DNA of 64,000 bases, taken from assembly GCA_903837525.1 (NCBI GenBank), contig CAILUU010000055.1, positions 54,380 to 118,379 of the forward strand, in the 5' to 3' direction. The position numbers and the translations under genes were made by a program. Positions 18,063 through 26,725 of this stretch are shown piece by piece (within the stretch, counting starts at the first letter, position 1; every line of letters begins with the position of its first letter). This stretch comes from an uncultured Bacteroidota bacterium (GTDB taxonomy: Bacteria; Bacteroidota; Bacteroidia; Chitinophagales; Chitinophagaceae). The notes beneath the pieces were generated by a model. The model had not been told where the DNA came from and searched no databases. It saw nothing but the letters and a program-made list of their open reading frames with translations.

Positions 18063-19361
18063 ATGAAAAAAATTGTATGGTGTTTAGTCTGTGGATTTTT
18101 TAGTTTTTATGGGTATGCACAAACCGATGTAGAAGCTGGAAACCCAGCTTTGCAAAAAGCAAATGCAGAAAAAGCAAAAATTGAAAAAGTTGAGCAAAGA
18201 AAAAAGACTACAGAAAGTTTTGTAGACGTAAAAATAGTACCAGCTACCGATATAAAAAATCAAGGAATGACAGGTACTTGTTGGTGCTTTTCTGGAACAT
18301 CTTTAGTGGAAAGCCAGTGTGTAAAAAATAATTTAGGCACTTTTGATTTAAGTGAAATGTATTCGGTAAGGAATACCTATTTAGGTAAAGCTAAAAATTA
18401 TATTTTACGACAAGGCCGCACTCAATTTAGTGAAGGAGGTTTAGGGCATGATTTAATTAACGCAATTGTAAAATATGGTGCAATTCCAGAAGCTATTTAT
18501 AGCGGAGCAAAACCTGCTACTAGCAACATACCTTCTAAATTTGCTAGTAAGGTTACCACTGAAACAAAGCCAATTGCCGAAGTTAAATCTAGCGACGCAC
18601 CAACTACAATAGCTGAACATAACCATGTAAAATTAATTACTAGCTTAAAGCGTTACTTAGATAGTATTATTGGATTAAAAATAATTCCAGAAAATTGGGA
18701 TACTGGTTTTGAACGTATTTTAGATACCGAGTTAGGGGTAGCACCATCTAAATTTATTTATGATGGAAAGGAGTATACGCCCAAAACATTTGCTAGTAAC
18801 ATTTTAAAGTTTAACGCTGATGATTATGTTAACATAACTTCTTTTACAGATCACCCTTACTACAAGCCCTTTATTTTACAAGTGCCTGATAATTTTAGTA
18901 ATGGGGCATATTATAACTTGCCTTTAGACGAAATGATGCAACTTACCAAAGATGCACTTAATAAAGGGTATAGTGTTTTATGGGATGCCGATGTAAGTAA
19001 TGATGGGTTTATGCAAAAAATTGGCGTTGCAATTAATATGAATAAGATGGATATGGGGAATTTGAAAAAGGCACAATTTGTTACAGGAAATGCTACAGAA
19101 GGTAAATGGGATGCAGAAGAAAGACAACGTCTTTTTGAAAACCTAACAACACAAGATGATCATTTAATGCACATTATTGGTATGGGTAAAAATAAAGAAG
19201 GCAAATCTTTTTTTAATGTAAAAAATTCTTGGGGAGATATAGGGCCAAACCATGGTTTTATAAATGTATCGGAAGGGTATTTTGCTATAAATACAATTAG
19301 CCTTATTGTACCAAAGGCTGCACTAAGTAAAGCAGTGTTGGAAAAATTAAAAATGAAGTAA
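18063..19361 (+). CDS. secreted C1-family cysteine peptidase (bleomycin hydrolase/PepC-like)
   Basis: Signal peptide; KNQGMTGTCWCFSGTSLVES; HLMHIIGMGKN; FFNVKNSWGD. Confidence 0.9.
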   Translation: MKKIVWCLVCGFFSFYGYAQTDVEAGNPALQKANAEKAKIEKVEQRKKTTESFVDVKIVPATDIKNQGMTGTCWCFSGTSLVESQCVKNNLGTFDLSEMYSVRNTYLGKAKNYILRQGRTQFSEGGLGHDLINAIVKYGAIPEAIYSGAKPATSNIPSKFASKVTTETKPIAEVKSSDAPTTIAEHNHVKLITSLKRYLDSIIGLKIIPENWDTGFERILDTELGVAPSKFIYDGKEYTPKTFASNILKFNADDYVNITSFTDHPYYKPFILQVPDNFSNGAYYNLPLDEMMQLTKDALNKGYSVLWDADVSNDGFMQKIGVAINMNKMDMGNLKKAQFVTGNATEGKWDAEERQRLFENLTTQDDHLMHIIGMGKNKEGKSFFNVKNSWGDIGPNHGFINVSEGYFAINTISLIVPKAALSKAVLEKLKMK

Positions 19362-19379
19362 CTACATGATAGCGTATAA

Positions 19380-19412
19380 AAAGCTGCAATTAAATATTGC
19401 GGCTTTTTTATT
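19380..19412 (+). terminator. intrinsic terminator after C1 peptidase
   Basis: GCTGCAAT/ATTGCGGC stem plus T-run. Confidence 0.75.
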
Positions 19413-19471
19413 TTGTAATACCATCTTGATTTAATAAGTAATCCAAAGGACTACGTTGAAATCTTAGATGT

Positions 19472-19491
19472 TACCTGCCTACTAGCAGGTA
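19472..19491. repeat. REP-like palindrome TACCTGC-CTACTA-GCAGGTA
   Basis: Perfect 7-bp inverted repeat. Confidence 0.65.
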
Positions 19492-19529
19492 CGTTATGCC
19501 GATAGAAAAAAGTCGACTTATTTATTATA

Positions 19530-20480
19530 TCACATCGCTGTAAACCTGTAGCCTCGTAAAAATTCTTCAATAGTCATTTTTTTCTTACCTTCTAATTGTA
19601 GTTCTTTAACTTGTATTAAGCCGTTGGAGCAAGTAAAATGTAAAAATGTTTTTTCATCGGTCTGGTAAACACCTAGAGGTTCAATGTCATCTTGGCGAAT
19701 AATATCGGCTTTAAAAATCTTAAGCACTTTTCCATCAAAAAAAGTAAATGCACCAGGAAAAGGAGATAGGCCTCTGATTAAATTGTGAACTTCATTCACT
19801 GTTTTGGTGAAATCTATTTTGCATGTTTCCGTAAAAATTTTAGGAGCATGTTTTAGAGTTGAGAGTTGAGAGTTGAGAGTTGAACGTTGTGGCGTTTCTT
19901 TTAACGTTTTATCGGCTAAGCCTTTTACAGTTTTTACTAAAAGTTGTGCTCCAATTTCTTTCATTCTATCATGCACATCTCCTGCAGTATCATTTTCGCC
20001 TATGGCAAAAAGTTCTTGTAATAAAATATCACCCGTATCTATTTCATGTTTTAATTTAAAGGTGGTTACACCCGTTTCATTTTCGCCATTAATAACGGCC
20101 CAGTTAATGGGTGCAGCACCACGGTATTGTGGTAATAAACTACCATGTAAATTTACACTGCCCATTGGCGGCATACTCCAAACAACTTCGGGCAACATTC
20201 TAAAAGCTACAACAATTTGCAAATCGGCTCTTAAATATTTTAATTGTGCTAAAAATTCATGGTTTTTTAATTTCTCTGGTTGCAGAATAAATAAATCATT
20301 TTCAACAGCATATTTTTTTACAGCGCTTTGCTGTAAGTGCATCCCTCTGCCCCCAGTTTTGTCTGGTGCAGTTACTACGCCAACAATAGTGCACCCTGCT
20401 TTTACTAACGCATCAATCGATGCAACTGCAAATTCGGGTGTGCCCATAAAAATAATACGTAAGTCTTTGTACTCTTTCAT
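19530..20480 (-). CDS. fmt: methionyl-tRNA formyltransferase
   Basis: IIFMGTPEFAVASIDALVKAG, VNLHGSLLPQYRGAAPINWAVINGE, ETGVTTFKLKHEIDTGDIL. Confidence 0.97.
   Translation of the reverse strand: MKEYKDLRIIFMGTPEFAVASIDALVKAGCTIVGVVTAPDKTGGRGMHLQQSAVKKYAVENDLFILQPEKLKNHEFLAQLKYLRADLQIVVAFRMLPEVVWSMPPMGSVNLHGSLLPQYRGAAPINWAVINGENETGVTTFKLKHEIDTGDILLQELFAIGENDTAGDVHDRMKEIGAQLLVKTVKGLADKTLKETPQRSTLNSQLSTLKHAPKIFTETCKIDFTKTVNEVHNLIRGLSPFPGAFTFFDGKVLKIFKADIIRQDDIEPLGVYQTDEKTFLHFTCSNGLIQVKELQLEGKKKMTIEEFLRGYRFTAM
19855..19889. repeat. 7-nt tandem array (AGAGTTG)x4 + AACGTTG inside fmt
   Basis: Encodes STLNSQLSTL in frame. Confidence 0.85.
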
Positions 20481-20496
20481 TAAAGTGCTTCAAAAG

Positions 20497-20531
20497 GTTA
20501 AGAAAGCAAAGTTAACAGTTAAGGGCTTAAT
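20497..20531. repeat. 7-nt array GTTAAGA/AAGCAAA/GTTAACA/GTTAAGG/GCTTAAT upstream of fmt
   Basis: Read directly; degenerate units in phase. Confidence 0.5.
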
Positions 20532-20672
20532 TTAGATTATTGTAAAATGAACTGTAATACCAGCTAACAATTGCGGCATACTTAAATTTCTTTTAGGCAT
20601 CCCTTGTTATAAATAAAAATTATCTTCTTTTAGAAATGTATCTGAGTATACTAAAAAGTGGCTTATTTATAA

Positions 20673-21911
20673 CTATTCAAAATCTTTGTATAATAAATAT
20701 TTTTTACGAATAGCTTTAAACTTTGTTAAATCTGTCTGCCAGCTTTTTTTTATTTCAGCTTCGGTCTTTTTTTGTTTTACTTGTAAAACAAAACTATCAT
20801 TACCTGCTAGCTTATTAATAAAATTATTTTTCAAAAAAAAGGAATCTTTGCCTGGAAATAATTTGTAGGCTGTTAAAAAATAACTTAATTGAATTTTGTT
20901 ATTTATTTTTTTGAGTACTTCCTCAGCAGAGCCATTTACAAACCATCCATAACATTGTTGATAAAAGCATTTACTGCTTTTAGCACCAGCATTGGGCATT
21001 GGTGTGAATTTATATAAATTTTGGGGTAAAGTGGGGTGACCAAATAGTTGAAAAGGATAATCGGTTCCTCTGCCCTCACTACAAACTGTACCTTCAAAAA
21101 AACAAGTGCTTGGGTACATATATATGGCTTGCATACTTTTTAAATTTGGGGATGGCATTACCGGTAAAACATATTTACTAGCATGATCGTAGCCTTTGCA
21201 TTTAATTACTAAGAAATGAAATGGAGTATCGTTGGTTGGTTGAGTGGTTGTGTTGTAACTGTTAATAGCATTGGCTTGTGGCGATAACCATTTTTCGCCT
21301 GCAAGCATCATAGCGTATTCGCCAATCGTCATACCATACACAATCGGCACAGGTTGCATGCCAACAAAACTTTTAAACTTCATATTTAACACAGGGCCAT
21401 CCACATAAAAACCATTGGGGTTTGGCCTGTCTAAAATCAATAAAGGTTTGTGAAATTCTAATGCAGCTTCTAAGTAATATTGTAAAGATGATATGAATGT
21501 ATAAAAGCGTACACCCACATCTTGTATATCAAATAATAAAACATCTACATCTTTTACATCATCTGCCGTTGGTTTTTTATGATCGCCATAAAGGCTAATA
21601 ACAGGTATGCCTGTTTTTTTATCTACTGCATTTGTTACATGTTCACCAGCATCGGCAGTGCCTCTAAAGCCATGCTCTGGACCAAATATTTTTACAATTT
21701 TTATTCCGCTTTTAAGTAAGGTATCTACCAAATGTGTATAGCCTACAATACTTGTTTGGTTTGCAAAAACAGCTACATTTTTGCCTTTAAGTAAAGGGAG
21801 ATAAACTTCCATTCTATCGGCACCAGTAATAATTTTTGATTTGGTAGCTGTTTGAGAAAAAGCAAACAGGCTAAAACATACTAAACAAAGAAAAATAGAA
21901 GCTTTTTTCAT
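20673..21911 (-). CDS. DUF1343 domain secreted protein (NamZ-type exo-beta-N-acetylmuramidase family)
   Basis: Signal peptide; VAVFANQTSIVG, KIFGPEHGFRGTADAGEHV, DVLLFDIQDVGVRFYTFISSL, LDRPNPNG, CSEGRGTDYPFQLFGHP. Confidence 0.9.
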   Translation of the reverse strand: MKKASIFLCLVCFSLFAFSQTATKSKIITGADRMEVYLPLLKGKNVAVFANQTSIVGYTHLVDTLLKSGIKIVKIFGPEHGFRGTADAGEHVTNAVDKKTGIPVISLYGDHKKPTADDVKDVDVLLFDIQDVGVRFYTFISSLQYYLEAALEFHKPLLILDRPNPNGFYVDGPVLNMKFKSFVGMQPVPIVYGMTIGEYAMMLAGEKWLSPQANAINSYNTTTQPTNDTPFHFLVIKCKGYDHASKYVLPVMPSPNLKSMQAIYMYPSTCFFEGTVCSEGRGTDYPFQLFGHPTLPQNLYKFTPMPNAGAKSSKCFYQQCYGWFVNGSAEEVLKKINNKIQLSYFLTAYKLFPGKDSFFLKNNFINKLAGNDSFVLQVKQKKTEAEIKKSWQTDLTKFKAIRKKYLLYKDFE

Positions 21912-22135
21912 ATAGTAAAGATGCTAAATTTTTTTTGAATGATTTTACTAATTCTTCTAAATTTGCACAAATTTTATAAGTTCAGAACAGTTGTGCATCT
22001 GACACTGACGTTTAGCATTGAAGTGATGTACAAGATTGATTAAAATAATCTGATTTAAAAAGGTGTATTTTAATTGTGTTGCATTTACTAATGAAGTTGA
22101 ATAATAAAAATTAATTGAATAATAAAAAAATTAAC

Positions 22136-22564
22136 ATGAGTATTGCAAAAAATGGAGATAATGTAACTGTACATTACACAGGTAAATTAACAACCGGAGA
22201 ACAATTTGATTCCAGTAATGGTAGAGACCCTTTGGGTTTTACTATTGGAGCTGGACAAATGATTAAAGGTTTTGATGCTGCTCTGCCAGGTATGGCAATT
22301 GGCGATAAAAAAACGGTTACAATTGTTGCTGCAGAAGCCTATGGAGAAACTAATCCTGAAGCTATCATTCAATTTCCTAAAACAAATGTGCCTGCTGATA
22401 TGGTTTTAGAACCTGGTATGCCGTTAACGCTTACCGACCAAAATGGCCATCCAGTGCAAGTTGTAGTGGTAGAGGTACAGGAAGATATTATAGTTTTAGA
22501 TGCTAATCATGAATTGGCAGGTAAAGATCTGGTATTTGATATTGAATTAGTTTCTATTAACTGA
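22136..22564 (+). CDS. FKBP-type peptidyl-prolyl cis-trans isomerase (SlyD-like)
   Basis: VTVHYTGKLTTGEQFDSS, DPLGFTIGAGQMIKGFDAALPGMAIGDKKTVTI. Confidence 0.92.
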   Translation: MSIAKNGDNVTVHYTGKLTTGEQFDSSNGRDPLGFTIGAGQMIKGFDAALPGMAIGDKKTVTIVAAEAYGETNPEAIIQFPKTNVPADMVLEPGMPLTLTDQNGHPVQVVVVEVQEDIIVLDANHELAGKDLVFDIELVSIN

Positions 22565-22587
22565 TAAAAAATTAGAAAGATAATTTT

Positions 22588-22617
22588 AGCAGTTTACGAA
22601 AGTGAACTGCTTTTTTA
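22588..22617 (+). terminator. intrinsic terminator after FKBP gene
   Basis: AGCAGTTTAC-GAAA-GTGAACTGCT plus T-run. Confidence 0.75.
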
Positions 22618-22631
22618 TTTTGGTACCCTCG

Positions 22632-22655
22632 ACCTGACTGCCGACAAAGGCAGGT
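22632..22655. repeat. REP-like element ACCTGACTGCC-GACAAA-GGCAGGT
   Basis: CTGCC/GGCAG stem within ACCTG...CAGGT. Confidence 0.55.
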
Positions 22656-22672
22656 ACGGCTTAATAAAATTT

Positions 22673-22700
22673 TTAATTCCTAATTTTTAATTCCTAATTT
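22673..22700. repeat. 7-nt array TTAATTC/CTAATTT/TTAATTC/CTAATTT just upstream of pepT
   Basis: Exact alternation of two heptamers. Confidence 0.8.
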
Positions 22701-22706
22701 TATTTT

Positions 22707-23957
22707 ATGATAAAAATTAGCCCCGATCAAGTAGCCGAACGCTTTATTAGGTATGTGCAAATAGATACACAAAGCGATCCTACAAGTGCAAAACACCCTA
22801 CTACCGAAAAGCAAAAAGACTTAAGTAAATTATTGCAAAGAGAGCTTTTAGGTATGGGTATTACCAACGCCACAAGTGATGCGTATGGTTATGTTTATGC
22901 AACTATACCAAGCAATAGTACTAAAGGCAATATACCAGCTATTTGTTTTTGCAGCCATGTAGATACAGCACCAGATTGTAGCGGAACAAATGTTAAGCCT
23001 ATTTACCATCGATATTATGATGGAAATGATATTATATTGCCAGATGATTCTTCGCAAGTGCTTACCCTTGCTAATTCTCCTTATTTAAAGCAACACATAA
23101 ATCATGGTGTAATTACTGCAAGTGGTTTAACCCTGTTGGGTGCAGATGATAAAGCAGGGGTAAGTGCAATCATGGAAGCGGCATTATTCTTTATACAAAA
23201 CCCAGCAGTAAAACATGGGGATATTAAAATTTTATTTACACCAGATGAGGAAGTAGGACAAGGCACTGCAAAGATTGATATGCAAAAACTAGGAGCAAGT
23301 TTTGGTTATACCTTAGATGGTGGCGAAGCTGGAAGTTTTGAAGATGAAACCTTTAGTGCCGATGGTAGTACTATTACAATTAACGGTGTAATTACTCACC
23401 CAGGTTATGCAAAAAATAAATTAGTAAATGCTTTAAAAATTGCTGGCGAAATTTTAGCTGCATTGCCTATAAACGAGTGGAGCCCAGAAACTACAGATGG
23501 CAGAGAAGGTTTTGTACATCCAGTAGCTGTAAATGGTATTTCGGAAAAGGCTACCATACAATTTATTGTAAGAGATTTTGTAACAGCTGAGTTAGCTAAC
23601 CACCATGCAAGTCTTAAAAAAATCGCAGAAGATGTTATTGCAAAACATATTGGTGCAACCATGGAATATAGTGTACAAGAACAATATAGAAACATGAAAG
23701 ATATACTAGTGCAATATCCTCAAGTGTCAGCCTATGCCAAAGAAGCTATTGAACGAGCAGGACTAACGGTTACCAATGATAGCATACGTGGTGGTACAGA
23801 TGGTAGCCGATTAAGTTATATGGGAATGCCCTGCCCCAATATTTTTACTGGTATGCAAAATATCCACAGTAAATTGGAGTGGGTGGGTACAAAAGATATG
23901 GCAAAAGCTGCAGAAACTATTGTGCATTTGTCTATGATTTGGGAGGAGAGGAGTTAG
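22707..23957 (+). CDS. pepT: peptidase T (tripeptide aminopeptidase)
   Basis: CFCSHVDTAPDCSG, LLGADDKAGVSAIMEA, ILFTPDEEVGQGTAKID, IRGGTDGSRLSYMGMPCPNIFTG. Confidence 0.95.
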   Translation: MIKISPDQVAERFIRYVQIDTQSDPTSAKHPTTEKQKDLSKLLQRELLGMGITNATSDAYGYVYATIPSNSTKGNIPAICFCSHVDTAPDCSGTNVKPIYHRYYDGNDIILPDDSSQVLTLANSPYLKQHINHGVITASGLTLLGADDKAGVSAIMEAALFFIQNPAVKHGDIKILFTPDEEVGQGTAKIDMQKLGASFGYTLDGGEAGSFEDETFSADGSTITINGVITHPGYAKNKLVNALKIAGEILAALPINEWSPETTDGREGFVHPVAVNGISEKATIQFIVRDFVTAELANHHASLKKIAEDVIAKHIGATMEYSVQEQYRNMKDILVQYPQVSAYAKEAIERAGLTVTNDSIRGGTDGSRLSYMGMPCPNIFTGMQNIHSKLEWVGTKDMAKAAETIVHLSMIWEERS

Positions 23958-23979
23958 TTTTTATAGTACCATATTTTCA

Positions 23980-24031
23980 CGCAGAGGTGGAGAGCCGCAG
24001 AGAAAAGCCACTGCGTCTCTCCGCCTCTGCG
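23980..24031. repeat. CGCAGAG-type inverted repeat (hairpin)
   Basis: CGCAGAGGTGGAGAG (23980-23994) vs CTCTCCGCCTCTGCG (24017-24031), 14/15 complementary plus one wobble. Confidence 0.7.
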
Positions 24032-24041
24032 GTTATTTAAC

Positions 24042-24049
24042 TAATTTTG
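24042..24049 (+). promoter_or_regulatory. TAnnTTTG -7-like element (TAATTTTG) 4 nt before start
   Basis: TAATTTTGccgcATG. Confidence 0.55.
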
Positions 24050-24053
24050 CCGC

Positions 24054-25265
24054 ATGACCAATCGCCAACTTTTTTTACAACACATAGGGCAAACTTCCGA
24101 AGCACCTTTAGCATTAGAAATTGTAAAAGCCGAAGGTTGCAAATTGTATGATGTAAATGGGGCAGCATATATTGATTTAATTGGAGGAATTAGTGTTTGT
24201 AATATTGGGCATAAACATCCAAAAGTTGTAGAAGCCATAAAAAAACAAGCCGATGATTATTTACACATTATGGTTTATGGAGAGTTGGTACAAAGCCCTC
24301 AAGTACAATATGCAAAAGCATTAACCAAACATTTACCAGCAACATTAAACTCCGTATTTTTTACCGCAAGTGGGAGTGAGGCTACCGAAGGCGCCATGAA
24401 ATTAGCCAAACGCTTTACCAAGCGTACACAAATAATTTCATTTAAAAATAGTTACCATGGTAGCACACAAGGTGCATTAAGTATTATGGGTGATGAGTAT
24501 TGGCGAAATGCTTTTAGGCCATTATTGCCTAACACCATGCAACTTAATTATAATTCGTTTGAAGATTTAGAAAATATAACTACACAAACAGCTTGTGTAA
24601 TTGCCGAAACGGTGCAAGCCGAAGCTGGAGTTTTAATACCAAAAAATAATTGGCTAAAAGCATTGCGTAAAAAATGTACTGAAACGGCAACACTTTTAAT
24701 TTTAGATGAAATACAATGTGGCTTTGGTCGTAACGGAACACTTTGGGCTTTTGAACAATTTGATATTGTGCCAGATGTATTGTTATTGGGTAAAGCTTTA
24801 GGTGGTGGCATGCCCTTAGGAGCTTTTGTAGCCGATAAAAAAATAATGGATTTCTTATCGCATAATCCTGTGCTAGGACATATCAATACATTTGGAGGGC
24901 ACCCGGTTTGTTGTGCCGCTGGTTTAGCTGCATTTAATGTATTGTTAGATGAAAAATTAATTGATGCTGTAAATAGAAAAGGAGAATTATTTGTTTCGTT
25001 GCTAACAAAGTGGTCAGACGGTTCTAAACCGTCAAGACCCCTAGAGATAGATAAAGTAAATGCCTGTGGATTAATGATTGCGGTTTACTTTAAAGATTTT
25101 GAAACAAATAAGAAAATAATTGATGCATTAATTACAGAAGGTGTTTTTACTGATTGGTTTTTGTTTGCTAGTAATTGTTTGCGTATAGCACCACCGTTAA
25201 CTATTAGTGAGGAGGAGATAAAATTAGCTTGTGAAAAAATTATGTCAGTAGTGGCTCAGTTTTAA
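24054..25265 (+). CDS. class III aminotransferase (acetylornithine aminotransferase-like)
   Basis: FFTASGSEATEGAMKLAKRFT, FKNSYHGSTQGALS, LILDEIQCGFGRNGTLWAFEQF, LLGKALGGGMPLGAFVA. Confidence 0.92.
   Translation: MTNRQLFLQHIGQTSEAPLALEIVKAEGCKLYDVNGAAYIDLIGGISVCNIGHKHPKVVEAIKKQADDYLHIMVYGELVQSPQVQYAKALTKHLPATLNSVFFTASGSEATEGAMKLAKRFTKRTQIISFKNSYHGSTQGALSIMGDEYWRNAFRPLLPNTMQLNYNSFEDLENITTQTACVIAETVQAEAGVLIPKNNWLKALRKKCTETATLLILDEIQCGFGRNGTLWAFEQFDIVPDVLLLGKALGGGMPLGAFVADKKIMDFLSHNPVLGHINTFGGHPVCCAAGLAAFNVLLDEKLIDAVNRKGELFVSLLTKWSDGSKPSRPLEIDKVNACGLMIAVYFKDFETNKKIIDALITEGVFTDWFLFASNCLRIAPPLTISEEEIKLACEKIMSVVAQF
25012..25039. repeat. REP-like palindrome inside the aminotransferase CDS: GGTC-A-GACGGTT-CTA-AACCGTC-AA-GACC
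   Basis: 7-bp perfect core plus GGTC/GACC outer arms; encodes WSDGSKPSRP in frame. Confidence 0.75.
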
Positions 25266-25513
25266 TTCGGATGACAAACCCTCTCCGCCGTTCTATAAAC
25301 CTCTTTTTTATCCAAACTTATACTTTTTGTTTATTGCTTTAAATACATTTCTACCTGATCATTAAAGTGTTTGCTGTTAGGGTTTGCACGTGCACCATAT
25401 ATATTTCTGCTTTCAATTTTTGGCAAACAGTTTTTTGCAAAGCCTACAAACATTATTAACCCATCACCACCAATAGATTTTAATTTTCCATCTTTATGTT
25501 TCTCTGTCCATTG
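25262..25513 (-). pseudogene. C-terminal remnant of penicillin acylase / AHL-acylase family protein
   Basis: Minus frame: QWTEKHKDGKLKSIGGDGLIMFVGFAKNCLPKIESRNIYGARANPNSKHFNDQVEMYLKQ*TKSISLDKKEVYRTAERVCHPN*; internal TAA at 25331-25333, no upstream body. Confidence 0.6.
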
Positions 25514-25586
25514 TTAGCTTAGACCCAAAAAATAATTTGTATAAGTCAAAATCTATATCGTACTTTGTATTTCAAAGTGCTTTTTT

Positions 25587-26230
25587 ATGAATGAGCAACA
25601 ACAGTCTTTACAAGACATACAACAAATAAAACAAATGATGGAGCCTAGTAGTCGTTTCATTAGCTTAAGCGGCTTAAGTGGTATTGCTGCTGGCACATGT
25701 GCCTTAATTGGGGCATGGCTTGCAAATAGTATTATTATCGATAATGAGGGCCCGTCAGGTTACAGAGAAGCTATTGTTAAAGGAATAGGTTCGGAAACGT
25801 TGCAAGATTTTTGGGCCATAAATTGTTTCAGGTGGCTGCAATTACTTTTTGTGCGGTATTACTCTTTTCTTTTTTGTTTACCTATTTGCGTAGTAAAAAA
25901 AATATGATTCCGTTATGGGGTTCTACCTCTAAACGTTTGCTAATTAACTTAGCAGTACCCATGTTTGCAGGTGCTATATATTTATTTAAACAAATGCAGT
26001 TTGGTAACTATGGTTTAATTGCTCCTGGTTGTTTAATTTTTTATGGCTTGGCATTGGTTAATGCTAGTAAATATACATTGGGCGAAATTAGGTACTTAGG
26101 CTATTGCCAGATTGTAATAGGTATTATAAACTGTTGGTTTGTTGGCTATGGCTTATATTTTTGGGCAATGGGTTTTGGGGTATTGCATATAATTTATGGA
26201 CTAGTTATGTGGTATAGGTATGAGCGGTGA
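25587..26230 (+). pseudogene. multi-TM membrane protein split by a frameshift (ORFs 25587-25907 and 25811-26230)
   Basis: Hydrophobic N-terminal half continues naturally in the other frame as ...LQDF/LGHKLFQVAAITFCAVLLFSFLFTYLRSKK...; shift at TTTTTGGG near 25810. Confidence 0.65.
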
Positions 26231-26270
26231 GTGGTGAATAGTGAGTTTAGTAAAAAATTATAAATTATTA
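26222..26270. repeat. 7-nt array GAGCGGT/GAGTGGT/GAATAGT/GAGTTTA... continuing to ATTATAA/ATTATTA
   Basis: Overlaps the stop codon of the split membrane protein. Confidence 0.65.
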
Positions 26271-26279
26271 TAAACTAAA

Positions 26280-26300
26280 GCCCCTTCAGGGGTCTGGGGC
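26280..26300 (+). promoter_or_regulatory. GC-rich hairpin GCCCC/GGGGC directly upstream of the wHTH start codon
   Basis: GCCCCttcaggggtctGGGGC, 2 nt before ATG 26303; alternative CCCC-TTCA-GGGG stem. Confidence 0.5.
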
Positions 26301-26302
26301 AA

Positions 26303-26599
26303 ATGAATTTAATAGAAAACTTAAATAAAATTTTTGATAGTAGAATACGACTAGGTATAATGAGTGCCTTAGTTGTAAATGCTGAATTAAATTTTAATGA
26401 GTTAAAAGAGTTATTAGATATTACCGATGGTAACCTGGCTAGTCATATAAAAACGCTAGAAGAAAGTGCTTTTATAAAAGTACAAAAGGGTTTTATTGGC
26501 CGTAAAACCAACACAACCTATAGTATTACAAAACTGGGTGAAAAATCTTTTAAGATACATTTAACAGCATTGGAAAAAATGATTGGCACTATAAAATAA
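26303..26599 (+). CDS. winged-helix transcriptional regulator
   Basis: IRLGIMSALVVNAELNFNELKELLDITDGNLASHIKTLEESAFIKVQKGFIGRKTNTTYSITKLGEKSF. Confidence 0.85.
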   Translation: MNLIENLNKIFDSRIRLGIMSALVVNAELNFNELKELLDITDGNLASHIKTLEESAFIKVQKGFIGRKTNTTYSITKLGEKSFKIHLTALEKMIGTIK

Positions 26600-26725
26600 A
26601 TTATTTATTTACGAATCTGGGGCCTAACTTTTACTTTAACAGGGTTATTTTATTTAATTTATCTAGTTATAAAAAAAATGCCCACTTATGTAAAGCAGGC
26701 AATCTAATATAGTAAAAAGAAACGT

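Noticed and set aside
22095-22132. Direct repeat TTGAATAATAAAAA before the FKBP gene
   Set aside because: Two copies 18 nt apart in AT-rich DNA; not in 7-nt register and possibly coincidental.
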